A stretch of DNA of 64,000 nucleotides, taken from contig CANDAE010000009.1 in NCBI GenBank assembly GCA_947382645.1, positions 1-64,000 on the forward strand, written 5' to 3'. Shown piece after piece: positions 1 to 8,742 of this stretch (position 1 is its first letter; each line of letters starts with the position of its first letter). The notes beneath the pieces are model-generated. The model saw only the letters and a program-made list of their open reading frames with translations, made no database searches and was not told where the DNA came from. The stretch is from Suilimivivens sp009774465. GTDB taxonomy: Bacteria > Bacillota > Clostridia > Lachnospirales > Lachnospiraceae. Both the position numbers and the translations under genes were made by a program.

Positions 1-28
1 TTTCTTCAACTTCCTTTGAATAAATCAT
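1..28 (-). CDS. 5' end of an unidentified gene, cut by the window edge
   Basis: An ATG at 28 reads off the left edge for nine codons (M-I-Y-S-K-E-V-E-E). It is preceded on the minus strand by AAAGGAG with a 7-base spacing, which is a good ribosome binding site, so a real gene very probably starts here. Nine residues are too few to name it. The 88 bases upstream (29-116) are AT-rich and should carry its promoter or readthrough from the beta-helix gene; I could not pick a convincing -35/-10 pair there. Confidence 0.6.
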
Positions 29-116
29 GTGAAAACTCCTTTCAATATGTAGATAATGTATGTGAATATTTTATCATAATCACAACTTATATTGTTGCAT
101 AAATCACGCAAAAAAT

Positions 117-791
117 CTAGTCCTTTTGATATTTTTCTGCAATTTCACCCTTTTTTTTGTAAATGCTTCCTGCAGGCACGCATCCACGCACCATGCTTAC
201 CGGATAAATGTTTGAATTCCTGCCGATCACTGTCCCGGGATTTAACACACTGTTACATCCTACCTCCACGTGATCACCAAGCATTGCTCCAAATTTTTTC
301 AACCCGGTTTCTATTTGAGTGTCTCCATTTTTTACCACCACCAGCGTCTTGTCGCTTTTCACATTTGATGTGATGGAACCGGCTCCCATATGTGCTTTAA
401 AGCCAAGGATACTGTCTCCCACATAGTTGTAATGGGGTACCTGAACTTTGTTAAACAAAATCACATTTTTCAGTTCCGTAGAATTTCCTACAACTGCGCC
501 TTTTCCAACAATTGCATTTCCTCTGATAAACGCACAGTGCCGGATTTCAGCCTCCTCATCAACAATAAGAGGTCCATTTAAACATGCGCTGGGCGCCACC
601 TTTGCAGAATTTGCAATCCATACATTTTCTTTTACCTGTGTAAATTTATCTGCCGGCAGTCTTTTTCCAAGTTCCAGAATAAAGCCGCTGATTTTGGGAA
701 GCAGCTCCCAGGGATATATGGCTCCTTCAAAAAGCTCTGCCGCTATGGTCTCTTCCAATTGATAAAGATTTTTAATCGTAAACTGTTCCAT
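117..791 (-). CDS. left-handed beta-helix transferase-like protein (often annotated UDP-GlcNAc pyrophosphorylase)
   Basis: A 224-residue protein with the hexapeptide-repeat character of left-handed beta-helix acyl/nucleotidyl transferases: runs such as VAPSACLNGPLIVDE, AEIRHCAFIRGNAIVGKG and VEVGCNSVLNPGTVIGRNSNI between about residues 60 and 205. It resembles the acetyltransferase half of GlmU, but the roughly 230-residue pyrophosphorylase half of GlmU is absent, so the common database name is probably misleading. Acceptor and donor cannot be told from the sequence. The start follows the topB stop almost directly; GGGAGG lies about 11 bases before the ATG, so it is probably translated together with topB. 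Confidence 0.75.
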   Translation of the reverse strand: MEQFTIKNLYQLEETIAAELFEGAIYPWELLPKISGFILELGKRLPADKFTQVKENVWIANSAKVAPSACLNGPLIVDEEAEIRHCAFIRGNAIVGKGAVVGNSTELKNVILFNKVQVPHYNYVGDSILGFKAHMGAGSITSNVKSDKTLVVVKNGDTQIETGLKKFGAMLGDHVEVGCNSVLNPGTVIGRNSNIYPVSMVRGCVPAGSIYKKKGEIAEKYQKD

Positions 792-792
792 T

Positions 793-2817
793 TTAACTTT
801 TTCCTCCCTTTTTATAATTTTCCGCAGCTTTATTAAACTGCTGATTTAAAGCGGATTGATTGCTCAGGCTTTTTACAATATTTGTCCTTCTTGATACAAA
901 ATCATCCAGCTTTTTCATGTATTCTTCTTCCGTAATTGTCCCTTCCGCCACCATAGTAAGTCCCTTTTCCCAGCTTGCAGTAAGGGCCGGATCCAAAAGC
1001 GGCCTGATGGAGTTGTTTACTACATCATAGATCATTTCCCCCATCAGCGTAGGCGTCATAATCTGTGTCTTTTTATTTAAATTCAGGTATTTTATATTTA
1101 TAAGCTTCTTTAAAATTTCAGCACGTGTTGCCGAAGTTCCTATTCCGCTTCCTTTTATCTGGGCACGCAGTTCTTCATCCTCAATAAGCTGCCCTGCATT
1201 TTCCATAGCAAGAATAATTGTCCCCGAATTATAACGTTTTGGAGGAGAAGTTTCCCCCTCTTTTATCTGCATTTCTTTTACCGGCAGCTCCATCCCCTTC
1301 TTCAAATGCGCAAGGAATTCCATACTTCCCTGATCTACGCCGCCTCCTGCTTCTTCTGCATCACTGTCTTCTTTTTCCTTATTATTTTTTTTGGATGTAA
1401 AAGAAAAAGAAACAACAGCCAGATACCCTTCTTCCTCAAGCACCTTAAAGTTTGCAAAAAACTGTTCCTCTTTGACAGAAACATTTAAGGATATCTTCCG
1501 ATATACCGCAGGCGGGAAAAAAATGCTTAAAAATCTGCGTACAATCACTTCATAAACTTTAGCTGAGGCAGGATTTAGGGAATGAAAGTTATTGATTCCC
1601 TGACCGGTAGGAATAATCGCATAATGGTCTGTAATCTGCTTGTCATTCACATATCTGGTTTTGGCAATCCCTTTATAAGTGCCCGTTTCAAGTACTTTAA
1701 CCGCCAGTTCTTTTACCATTTCCAGATTACACAGCCCTTTAATATTTTTATAAATTTCTTTGGAAACTGCTGTGGAAAGCACTCTTGCATCTGTACGGGG
1801 ATAAGTAGTCATTTTTTTCTCATATAATTCCTGTACAATTCTGAGAGTTTCATCAGGACTGATCTTGAAATACTTGGAACAGTCATTTTGAAGCTCCGCC
1901 AGATTATATAAAAGGGGCGGATTCTTTGTCTCTTTCTTTTTTTGAATTCCCAGAATACATGCGTTTACCGGTACAGGATTCATAAGATACTCTTTAAGCT
2001 CCAAAGCGTCTTTTTTCTCTTTAAATCCATTTTCCTTATACAAAAGAGGCGAGTTAAAATATTTTGTATTTTCCACAGCTTTCCACTCAAATTCGCTGTC
2101 TTTTTCACCCAGAGGAATGTTTGCAGTCACGCGGTAAAAAGGGGTTTTTACAAATTCTCTGATTTCCCGCTCTCTTCCAACAATCATGCCAAGCACACAG
2201 GTCATAACACGTCCCACACTGATTACAGCCCTGTCCGCTTTTAAATAAGATTTCACGTGATTTCCATATTTTAATGTTAGAACCCTGGAAAAATTGATTC
2301 CCATCAAATAATCTTCCTTGGCCCTTAAATATGCCGCCGCTCCCAGATTATCATATTCTGAAAGATCTTTTGCTTCCCTTATTCCACGAATAATTTCTTC
2401 TTCCGTCTGGGAGTCAATCCAGACACGTCTTCTTTTTTTGCCTGTTACATGAGCCTGCTGTTCAACCAGACGATATATGTATTCTCCTTCCCGTCCCGAG
2501 TCCGTGCAGACATAAATGGTTTCCACATCTTCCCGGTTTAAAAGGGAACTTACGATTTGAAACTGCTTTTTAACCCCTTCTATTACCTCATATTTAAACT
2601 CTGTGGGAATAAAGGGTATGGTATCTAAGGACCACCTTTTGTACTTTTCATCATAGATTTCCGGATAGCTCATAGTCACCAAATGCCCTACGCACCATGT
2701 AACAACAGCATCCGGGGATTCCATATACCCGTCCCGGTTACTGGCATTTATTTTAAGCGCCCTGGCAAATTCTCTTGCAACACTTGGTTTTTCGGCTATA
2801 TAAAGACTTTTTCCCAT
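793..2817 (-). CDS. topB: DNA topoisomerase III (type IA)
   Basis: Type IA topoisomerase that passes single DNA strands through a transient 5'-phosphotyrosine break, acting in decatenation and recombination. The N-terminal Toprim domain is visible (KSLYIAEKPSVA near the start, acidic CTDSGREGEYI around 105-115). The active-site motif TTYPRTD places the catalytic tyrosine at about residue 339. At about 674 residues it is of Topo III length and shows no C-terminal cysteine zinc fingers. The ATG at 2817 overlaps the TGA of the upstream ATPase (TGATG), suggesting translational coupling; a GTG one codon earlier (2820) is an alternative start. The beta-helix gene follows after one base. Confidence 0.93.
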   Translation of the reverse strand: MGKSLYIAEKPSVAREFARALKINASNRDGYMESPDAVVTWCVGHLVTMSYPEIYDEKYKRWSLDTIPFIPTEFKYEVIEGVKKQFQIVSSLLNREDVETIYVCTDSGREGEYIYRLVEQQAHVTGKKRRRVWIDSQTEEEIIRGIREAKDLSEYDNLGAAAYLRAKEDYLMGINFSRVLTLKYGNHVKSYLKADRAVISVGRVMTCVLGMIVGREREIREFVKTPFYRVTANIPLGEKDSEFEWKAVENTKYFNSPLLYKENGFKEKKDALELKEYLMNPVPVNACILGIQKKKETKNPPLLYNLAELQNDCSKYFKISPDETLRIVQELYEKKMTTYPRTDARVLSTAVSKEIYKNIKGLCNLEMVKELAVKVLETGTYKGIAKTRYVNDKQITDHYAIIPTGQGINNFHSLNPASAKVYEVIVRRFLSIFFPPAVYRKISLNVSVKEEQFFANFKVLEEEGYLAVVSFSFTSKKNNKEKEDSDAEEAGGGVDQGSMEFLAHLKKGMELPVKEMQIKEGETSPPKRYNSGTIILAMENAGQLIEDEELRAQIKGSGIGTSATRAEILKKLINIKYLNLNKKTQIMTPTLMGEMIYDVVNNSIRPLLDPALTASWEKGLTMVAEGTITEEEYMKKLDDFVSRRTNIVKSLSNQSALNQQFNKAAENYKKGGKS

Positions 2818-4181
2818 CACATTTCATCCAAACTGATTAATTTTAAATTCTGCCTTACTGCAGATTCCAGCCTTAATTTTTCATCAAACCGGTTGGCTGA
2901 AAACAGATAAATATAGTCTGCCTGCAGCTTTGCCTTTTTCAGACAAAAAAGGAACCATTCATAATCGTCATAACGCATCATGGGATTATCCCAGTTACAA
3001 ATGCCTGCTATTGTTCTGCCTTCTTCATTCTGGGCAATTATATCAATCGTTCCAAATTTGCCAACCCATTCTCCTGTTTTTTCTATTTCAAAAGGAAGTT
3101 TTCCCCGTTTGTTCCATTTTTCAATATACTGCCTGCATACATTTTTAAAATATTCCGCCACATAATATTTAAAAGACGATTCGATATAGCAATTATAAAA
3201 ATCCAGAGGCTCCATCTGTTCCAGGCTGCTTAAGTTTGGATAAATATAAGTAAAATAAAAATGCAGAAAATGATTACTGATTCGATAAATGCCTTTTTGC
3301 GCATTAGCCTTTCCCTCCGTATCATAGGAAAAAACTTTTTCTACAAGTTCAAGCTCCATTAAATTCTTAAGATACACGCTGATCTTTGCTCTGGAAAATT
3401 CCGTATGCTGATACAGATCATTTAATTTATGCCGGCCTGAAGCAAGAGATGCTAAAATGGTATTGTACACGCCCATTTCCCGCAGCTCCTGTGCTGCAAT
3501 CCGCTGTCCTTCCTCACATAAAAAGGCATTTCTGTTTAAAATATATCTGCAGATATTTTCTTTTATGCTCAATTTGTCATCAAACTGTTTTAAAAGCCCA
3601 GGCATTCCTCCAAGAACTGCATATGCTTCAACGCTCTGTTCCATAGAAAACCCGGGGAAAAATTCCCGCAGGGTTTCAAACCCAAGTTCTCTGATTTTTA
3701 ACAAACCGGAAAGTTCATAGGCGGCTCCGCCTATTTTAGTAACCATATTATTTTCCACCCAGCCTATGGAAGACGAGCATAAAATAATCATCACCTGCCC
3801 GGGTGCCTGAATTTCATGCACAAACAGGGTAAGCTGCCTGATAAATTCATCTCCTGCTTTCACCATATACTGAAATTCATCTATTATAATTACTTTCTTT
3901 TCCTTTTCTTTTCCAGTAAGGGATTTAAAAATATCCGTAAATTCCGGATACCCGGATAATCGGATTCCTTCTTTTTTCAGTTCTTCTCCCCACTGGTAAC
4001 GCTGTTCTCTTTCAGACACATATTTAGCACAATAATAATAAAAGGATTTATCCCTTACAAATTGATGCAAAAGAGCGGTCTTTCCAACATTCTTTTCCCC
4101 ATAAACCACCAGAATCCGACTGTCATCATGATCAAAGTGCATATTCAAATAATTTAATTCCGACTCCCGCCCTAAAATCAT
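2817..4181 (-). CDS. ATPase_2 / DUF234-type ATP-binding protein
   Basis: A P-loop ATPase of the 'archaeal-type' ATPase_2 family. Walker A is GEKNVGKT near residue 30 and Walker B is VIIIDEFQ near 98. A winged-helix region (SRAKISVYLKNLMELELVEKV) follows, then a C-terminal DUF234-like domain that is related to PD-(D/E)XK nucleases. In that domain the acidic residue is kept (GTIDIIA) but the usual ExK position reads ICN, so nuclease activity is doubtful. Function in this family is poorly known. I chose the ATG at 4181 (MILGRESEL, the usual family start, preceded by GGGGGCAAAG); a start at 4211 would add ten residues. It is coupled to topB downstream, which hints at a DNA-related role but does not prove it. 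Confidence 0.8.
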   Translation of the reverse strand: MILGRESELNYLNMHFDHDDSRILVVYGEKNVGKTALLHQFVRDKSFYYYCAKYVSEREQRYQWGEELKKEGIRLSGYPEFTDIFKSLTGKEKEKKVIIIDEFQYMVKAGDEFIRQLTLFVHEIQAPGQVMIILCSSSIGWVENNMVTKIGGAAYELSGLLKIRELGFETLREFFPGFSMEQSVEAYAVLGGMPGLLKQFDDKLSIKENICRYILNRNAFLCEEGQRIAAQELREMGVYNTILASLASGRHKLNDLYQHTEFSRAKISVYLKNLMELELVEKVFSYDTEGKANAQKGIYRISNHFLHFYFTYIYPNLSSLEQMEPLDFYNCYIESSFKYYVAEYFKNVCRQYIEKWNKRGKLPFEIEKTGEWVGKFGTIDIIAQNEEGRTIAGICNWDNPMMRYDDYEWFLFCLKKAKLQADYIYLFSANRFDEKLRLESAVRQNLKLISLDEM

Positions 4182-4219
4182 CTTTGCCCCCATCTGCCGC
4201 TTTAACGGCATTCAAATCA

Positions 4220-4253
4220 GGGAGGCTGAAAGTTTTTTTCTTTCAGCCTTCCC
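4220..4253 (-). other. strong hairpin without U-tract between EAL gene and ATPase gene
   Basis: Arms GGCTGAAAG (4224-4232) and CTTTCAGCC (4240-4248) pair perfectly around a seven-base loop, and flanking GGGA/TTCCC extends the stem. It lies just past the stop of the EAL gene. Read on the minus strand, the stem is followed by TCCCTGATTTG and not a U-run, so it is not a standard intrinsic terminator. It may stabilise the upstream mRNA 3' end, or terminate weakly. Confidence 0.55.
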
Positions 4254-4254
4254 C

Positions 4255-5976
4255 TCATATCTGACTTAAAAGCTGTTCAATGTCTTCTTTTGACATGGGC
4301 TTTCCAAGAAGATAGCCCTGAATGCAGTCACATCCTATCTCATCCAGATATTCAAACTGTTCCTGTGTTTCAACCCCTTCTGCAACAGTTTCATATCCAA
4401 GTCTCTTTGCCATAAAAATAATGGATTCCGTAATAATTCTGGTATTTTTATCTGTAATGCTTGTATCAATAAAACTTTTATCCACCTTTAAGGTATCAAT
4501 TGGAAGCCCTTTTAAGTAAGAAAGTGATGAATAGCCGGTTCCAAAGTCGTCAAGAGATATTCTTATGCCATAATCCCTTAAAATGCACATTTTTTCCGTT
4601 ATTTCCTTAAAGTTTTCAATCAAAACGCTTTCTGTTATTTCAAGTTCCAGTTCTTCAGGATTCACATCATATTTTTTAATAATGCTTAAAATACTTTCAA
4701 TAAATTCATCTCTCATATATTGAATTGCCGAAATATTTAAAGACAATATAAAGTGGCAGTCATACTTTTTCTTCCACCCTGCAAAATACTTGATGCTTTC
4801 TTCTATAACCCATGTTCCAATAGGCACAATTGTTCCGTTTTTCTCTGCAATTGGTATAAAAAGAGCCGGACTGATCATTTTGCCATCGTTATCCCTCCAT
4901 CTGATCAGTGCCTCCATACCACGCAGCTTTTTACCATCCACATAATATTGGGGCTGAAAATTCATAACAAAATTCTGGCTGAAAACAGCTTCTTTTAATT
5001 TTGTTTCAATACTGACATTTTGTAAAAACTCATTTAATATAGGTGCATCAAAATACTGAATGGAATCTTTTCCCTGATTTTTTGCCTTAAACATAACAAT
5101 TTCAGCGCAGTTAATCAAATCCAGCGTGGTCTTTGCAGCCTCAGGGTATTCCGCCACTCCTATGCTTACCGTTAAACTAAGCTCCTGGCCTGTGCTTAAT
5201 GCAAAAGGATTTTTAATACGTTCGTGTATCAATTTAAAAATATGCTCTACACTTCTGTTTCCTCCCGGCTCATAAATTGCAATACAGTAAATATCCGCAT
5301 TAAAATGGGATACCAGCACATTTTCTCCCTGAAATCCTGCCAGAAACTGGCCAAACTGCTGTACAATCTCATCTCCTACAATAATACCCAAACCATCATT
5401 GATCTTTCTGAAATCGTCAATGTCAACAAACATAACTGCAACAATACTGTTTTCTTCCTCTGCTTTCCGCACAAAGTCCGACAAAAGTCTTACAAAATAA
5501 TTTCTGCTGTAAAGTCCTGTCAAAACATCATAATAAGCCATATAAGTCAGTTCGTCAGTTTGATTTTTAAATTTGGAAATATCTTTAAACCGGATCACCT
5601 TGTCCGTTGCATTTCCGGATTCATCATATAAGATAGCCGATTCGCATTCTACCCATGTTCTTCCGTCCTTTAACCTGACAATTCCACTGTCAGCATTCAT
5701 TTCCGTTTTTTCCAGAAACAGTAAATCTCTAAGAGGAAGTACGTATTTATCTTCCACCTGAGAATACAGTTTTGCAAGATCCTTCATATAACGGATTTCA
5801 ACATCCGGAAAAAAGAAATTCCAGTTTGCCAGAGTTCTGACTTCATTCTTTACAAAATTAACATACAAAAACGCATTGCTGGACGTATCGCAGATCAGAC
5901 GATACATCTTTTCATCATTTGTCAGTCTTTGATTCATTGCGCTCAGCAGATCCACCCGATAACGTAATTCATCCAT
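4255..5976 (-). CDS. PAS-GGDEF(degenerate)-EAL cyclic-di-GMP phosphodiesterase
   Basis: A 573-residue cytosolic signalling protein with no membrane segment. Residues about 20-135 look like a PAS-type sensor. A diguanylate cyclase fold follows (about 145-305) in which the GGDEF signature is replaced by NADIY (226-230), so cyclase activity is very unlikely; the domain could still bind nucleotide. The C-terminal EAL domain (about 325-573) keeps EAL (355-357), the NISA motif, LEITES, DDFGTG (476-481), the lysines of LKVDKSFI and AEGVE, so c-di-GMP hydrolysis is expected. The gene starts only 12 bases after asd and is probably co-transcribed with argH and asd, an unusual setting for a second-messenger enzyme. 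Confidence 0.9.
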   Translation of the reverse strand: MDELRYRVDLLSAMNQRLTNDEKMYRLICDTSSNAFLYVNFVKNEVRTLANWNFFFPDVEIRYMKDLAKLYSQVEDKYVLPLRDLLFLEKTEMNADSGIVRLKDGRTWVECESAILYDESGNATDKVIRFKDISKFKNQTDELTYMAYYDVLTGLYSRNYFVRLLSDFVRKAEEENSIVAVMFVDIDDFRKINDGLGIIVGDEIVQQFGQFLAGFQGENVLVSHFNADIYCIAIYEPGGNRSVEHIFKLIHERIKNPFALSTGQELSLTVSIGVAEYPEAAKTTLDLINCAEIVMFKAKNQGKDSIQYFDAPILNEFLQNVSIETKLKEAVFSQNFVMNFQPQYYVDGKKLRGMEALIRWRDNDGKMISPALFIPIAEKNGTIVPIGTWVIEESIKYFAGWKKKYDCHFILSLNISAIQYMRDEFIESILSIIKKYDVNPEELELEITESVLIENFKEITEKMCILRDYGIRISLDDFGTGYSSLSYLKGLPIDTLKVDKSFIDTSITDKNTRIITESIIFMAKRLGYETVAEGVETQEQFEYLDEIGCDCIQGYLLGKPMSKEDIEQLLSQI

Positions 5977-5988
5977 ATTCTCATCCCT

Positions 5989-7074
5989 TTATTTTTTCGT
6001 TATATACCCCTGCGCCTTTAAAAGCTCCGCACAAAGTACAGCTCCCCCTGCTGCTCCACGGACCGTATTGTGAGAAAGTCCTACAAATTTCCAGTCATAT
6101 ACACTATCCTCGCGAATACGTCCAACACTGATTCCCATTCCATTTTCAAAATCAACATCCAGTTTTACCTGAGGCCTGTTGTCCTCCTCCATATACTGAA
6201 TAAACTGTTTCGGTGCGCTGGGAAGTTCAAGTTCCTGTGGAAGTCCCTTAAAGGATACCAGCTTTTCAATTAATTGTTCTTTAGTTGGCTTCTTTTTAAA
6301 CTTTACAAAAACAGCCGCTGTGTGTCCATTTAATACAGGTACTCTGATGCACTGGCAGGTGATTACCGGCGTCTGTGCAGGCACAATCACACCATCCTTT
6401 ATCTCTCCCCATATTCTTAAAGGCTCTTTTTCACTTTTTTCTTCTTCACCGCCAATATAGGGAATAATATTTTCAATCATCTCCGGCCAGTCCTTAAATG
6501 TTTTACCGGCACCAGAGATTGCCTGATAGGTAGTCGCCACCACTTCATAGGGCTCAAATTCCTTCCATGCAGTAAGTACAGGGGCATAGCTTTGGATAGA
6601 GCAGTTGGGTTTAACAGCTACGAAGCCTCGTTCCGTTCCCAGCCTTTTTTTCTGAAAATCAATGACTTTCATATGTTCCGGATTAATTTCCGGCACCACC
6701 ATAGGCACATCCGGCGTCCAGCGATGTGCAGAATTATTGGATACAACAGGTGTTTCCGTCTTTGCGTACTCTTCCTCTATCTTTTTTATTTCTTCTTTTG
6801 TCATATCCACCGCACTAAATACAAAATCTACTTGGGAAGCAACTTTTTCCACTTCATTTACATTCATAACAACAAGCTCTTTCACTGCTTCCGGCATAGG
6901 CGTGGTCATTTTCCAACGCTCTCCCACTGCCTCTTTATAAGTTTTTCCGGCAGACCTTGGGCTTGCTGCAATTGTAGTCACCTGAAACCAGGGATGGTTT
7001 TCAAGAAGAGAAATAAATCTCTGTCCTACCATGCCTGTACCGCCTAAAATTCCAACTTTTAATTTGTCACTCAT
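5989..7074 (-). CDS. asd: aspartate-semialdehyde dehydrogenase (archaeal/fungal type)
   Basis: Makes L-aspartate 4-semialdehyde from aspartyl phosphate with NADPH, the branch point to lysine/diaminopimelate, threonine and methionine. The nucleotide-binding GILGGTGMVGQ lies at the N terminus. The catalytic cysteine is in KPNCSIQSY (about residue 158), and the motif SGAGKTF follows. The insert pattern and length (361 residues) fit the archaeal/fungal subclass more than the E. coli one. The start is the ATG at 7074 because GGAGG lies 5 bases before it; a start four codons earlier would fall within the ribosome binding site. It follows argH by 23 bases. Confidence 0.95.
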   Translation of the reverse strand: MSDKLKVGILGGTGMVGQRFISLLENHPWFQVTTIAASPRSAGKTYKEAVGERWKMTTPMPEAVKELVVMNVNEVEKVASQVDFVFSAVDMTKEEIKKIEEEYAKTETPVVSNNSAHRWTPDVPMVVPEINPEHMKVIDFQKKRLGTERGFVAVKPNCSIQSYAPVLTAWKEFEPYEVVATTYQAISGAGKTFKDWPEMIENIIPYIGGEEEKSEKEPLRIWGEIKDGVIVPAQTPVITCQCIRVPVLNGHTAAVFVKFKKKPTKEQLIEKLVSFKGLPQELELPSAPKQFIQYMEEDNRPQVKLDVDFENGMGISVGRIREDSVYDWKFVGLSHNTVRGAAGGAVLCAELLKAQGYITKK

Positions 7075-7097
7075 TTTTTCCTCCATTCCAAAGCGTT

Positions 7098-8525
7098 TTA
7101 CGCTTGCCGATTTGCTGTATATTCTGTTCTGTCATTATCTTTTGTCCACGCATGGGCAAGGAAGTTCTTATTAATCCTTATCACTTCTTCCATTGCCTTC
7201 TGCCCCGGCGCACCAATTGTAAGTCTCTTTTCCACACAGGTTTTTAAGCTGATGGCATCATGGAAATCCACATCAAACACGGGACTGATAAATTTCAATT
7301 CCTCAAGGCTCAAGGAATCAATACTGCAGTCCTTTTTAATGCAGTATAACACAAGACGTCCGATAATGCCATGTGCATCACGAAAAGGAACTCCTTTATT
7401 CACCAGATAATCTGCTGCATCAGTAGCATTTGTAAAACCATTCATTGCGCTTTTTTCCATAATTTGATTGTTAAATTTCAGCGTCTTTAACATTCCATTA
7501 AATAGCATCAGACAACTGCTTACCGTTTCAATTGCATCAAAGGTGACTTCTTTATCCTCCTGCATGTCCTTATTATAAGCAAGAGGAAGCCCTTTCATGG
7601 TAGTAAGAATTGACATTAAGGCGCCATATACGCGTCCTGTCTTTCCTCTGACCAGCTCTGCAATATCAGGATTCTTTTTCTGAGGCATAATGCTGCTTCC
7701 TGTAGAGAAACTGTCATCAATTTCCACAAACCGGTATTCATTTGAATTCCATATGATAATTTCTTCTGAAAATCTGCTTAAATGCATCATAATCGTAGAA
7801 AGGGCCGCCAGAAATTCAATGATATAATCCCGATCCGCCACAGAATCCATGCTGTTTAAAGTGGGACCTTCAAATCCCATCAGTGAGGCAGTATAAACGC
7901 GGTCCAGCGGATATGTGGTTCCGGCAAAAGCGCCTGCCCCCAAAGGACTGTAGTTCATTCTTTTATAAATATCATGAAGCCGCAGCAGATCCCGTTTAAA
8001 CATTTCAAAATAGGCTCCCATGTGATGGGCCAGCGTGGTTGGCTGTGCCTTCTGAAGATGGGTAAATCCCGGCATATAGGTGGTCAGATTATTTTCCATC
8101 ACAGTAAGCAGGGTTTCAAGAATTTCCACCAGCAGTTCCGATATGGAAAGAACCTGCATCCTCACATACAACTTCATGTCCAGGGCCACCTGATCGTTTC
8201 TGCTTCTGCCGGTATGCAGTTTCTTCCCTGCTTCTCCAATCCGGTCAATTAAGCTGGCCTCCACAAAGCTGTGAATATCCTCATATTCATCTGTAATAAC
8301 CAAACGCCCCTCCGATACATCCTTTCGGATACCGGTTAATCCTTTTACAATGGCGTCTTTTTCTTCACAGGTGAGTATCCCCTGCTTTTCCAGCATTACC
8401 ACATGGGCAATACTTCCTTCTATATCCTGTTCAAAAAGCTTTTTATCGTATGTAACAGATGCATTAAACTGATAAACCAGCCTGTCCGTTTCCCTGGTGA
8501 AACGTCCTCCCCATAATTGAGCCAT
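7098..8525 (-). CDS. argH: argininosuccinate lyase
   Basis: Cleaves argininosuccinate to arginine and fumarate, the last step of arginine synthesis. The protein (475 residues) carries the superfamily signature GSSIMPQKKNPD (276-287), the THLQKAQPTT segment (155-164) with the catalytic histidine, and the N-terminal LWGGRF. The open frame extends 21 codons upstream, but the ATG at 8525 has GGAGG at a good distance and matches the family start; moreover the promoter at 8560-8588 would lie inside the longer version. argG is not beside it. It heads an argH-asd-EAL unit. Confidence 0.96.
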   Translation of the reverse strand: MAQLWGGRFTRETDRLVYQFNASVTYDKKLFEQDIEGSIAHVVMLEKQGILTCEEKDAIVKGLTGIRKDVSEGRLVITDEYEDIHSFVEASLIDRIGEAGKKLHTGRSRNDQVALDMKLYVRMQVLSISELLVEILETLLTVMENNLTTYMPGFTHLQKAQPTTLAHHMGAYFEMFKRDLLRLHDIYKRMNYSPLGAGAFAGTTYPLDRVYTASLMGFEGPTLNSMDSVADRDYIIEFLAALSTIMMHLSRFSEEIIIWNSNEYRFVEIDDSFSTGSSIMPQKKNPDIAELVRGKTGRVYGALMSILTTMKGLPLAYNKDMQEDKEVTFDAIETVSSCLMLFNGMLKTLKFNNQIMEKSAMNGFTNATDAADYLVNKGVPFRDAHGIIGRLVLYCIKKDCSIDSLSLEELKFISPVFDVDFHDAISLKTCVEKRLTIGAPGQKAMEEVIRINKNFLAHAWTKDNDRTEYTANRQA

Positions 8526-8559
8526 GCAAACTTTCCTCCAATTATAAAATCTGAATTTG

Positions 8560-8588
8560 ATACTATCACATTTTATCAGGTATTTCAA
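8560..8588 (-). promoter_or_regulatory. promoter of argH
   Basis: On the minus strand TTGAAA (8588-8583) and TAGTAT (8565-8560) are separated by exactly 17 bases, a good sigma-A promoter 35 bases upstream of the argH ATG. I found no clear ARG-box palindrome over it. Confidence 0.75.
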
Positions 8589-8742
8589 TCATTTCTTACA
8601 AACATTACCAGAACTGTTTCCTTATGAAAACCTGTGAAAAAACAGACACAGAAATGTCGAATGCTCATAAATTATATGTATAAGAACCTGATAAAGATGT
8701 GCAAAATCATGCATACAAAAAGCCCAAATGTGAGGAATAACT

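Noticed and set aside
92..373. Open frame of 93 codons on the plus strand.
   Set aside because: It runs antisense to the beta-helix transferase gene, has no ribosome binding site, and an amino acid mix typical of a shadow frame.
117..791. Annotation as UDP-N-acetylglucosamine pyrophosphorylase.
   Set aside because: The pyrophosphorylase (Rossmann) half is absent; only the beta-helix part is present.
6592..7047. 151-codon plus-strand frame.
   Set aside because: Antisense to asd; rich in His, Cys and Phe, with no start signal.
8680..8740. ACCTGAT-like string before the ABC operon, recalling the 3' part of a TPP riboswitch.
   Set aside because: The CTGAGA/GGGTGC half and the following GCGNAGGGA are missing, so the fold cannot form; one short match is not enough.
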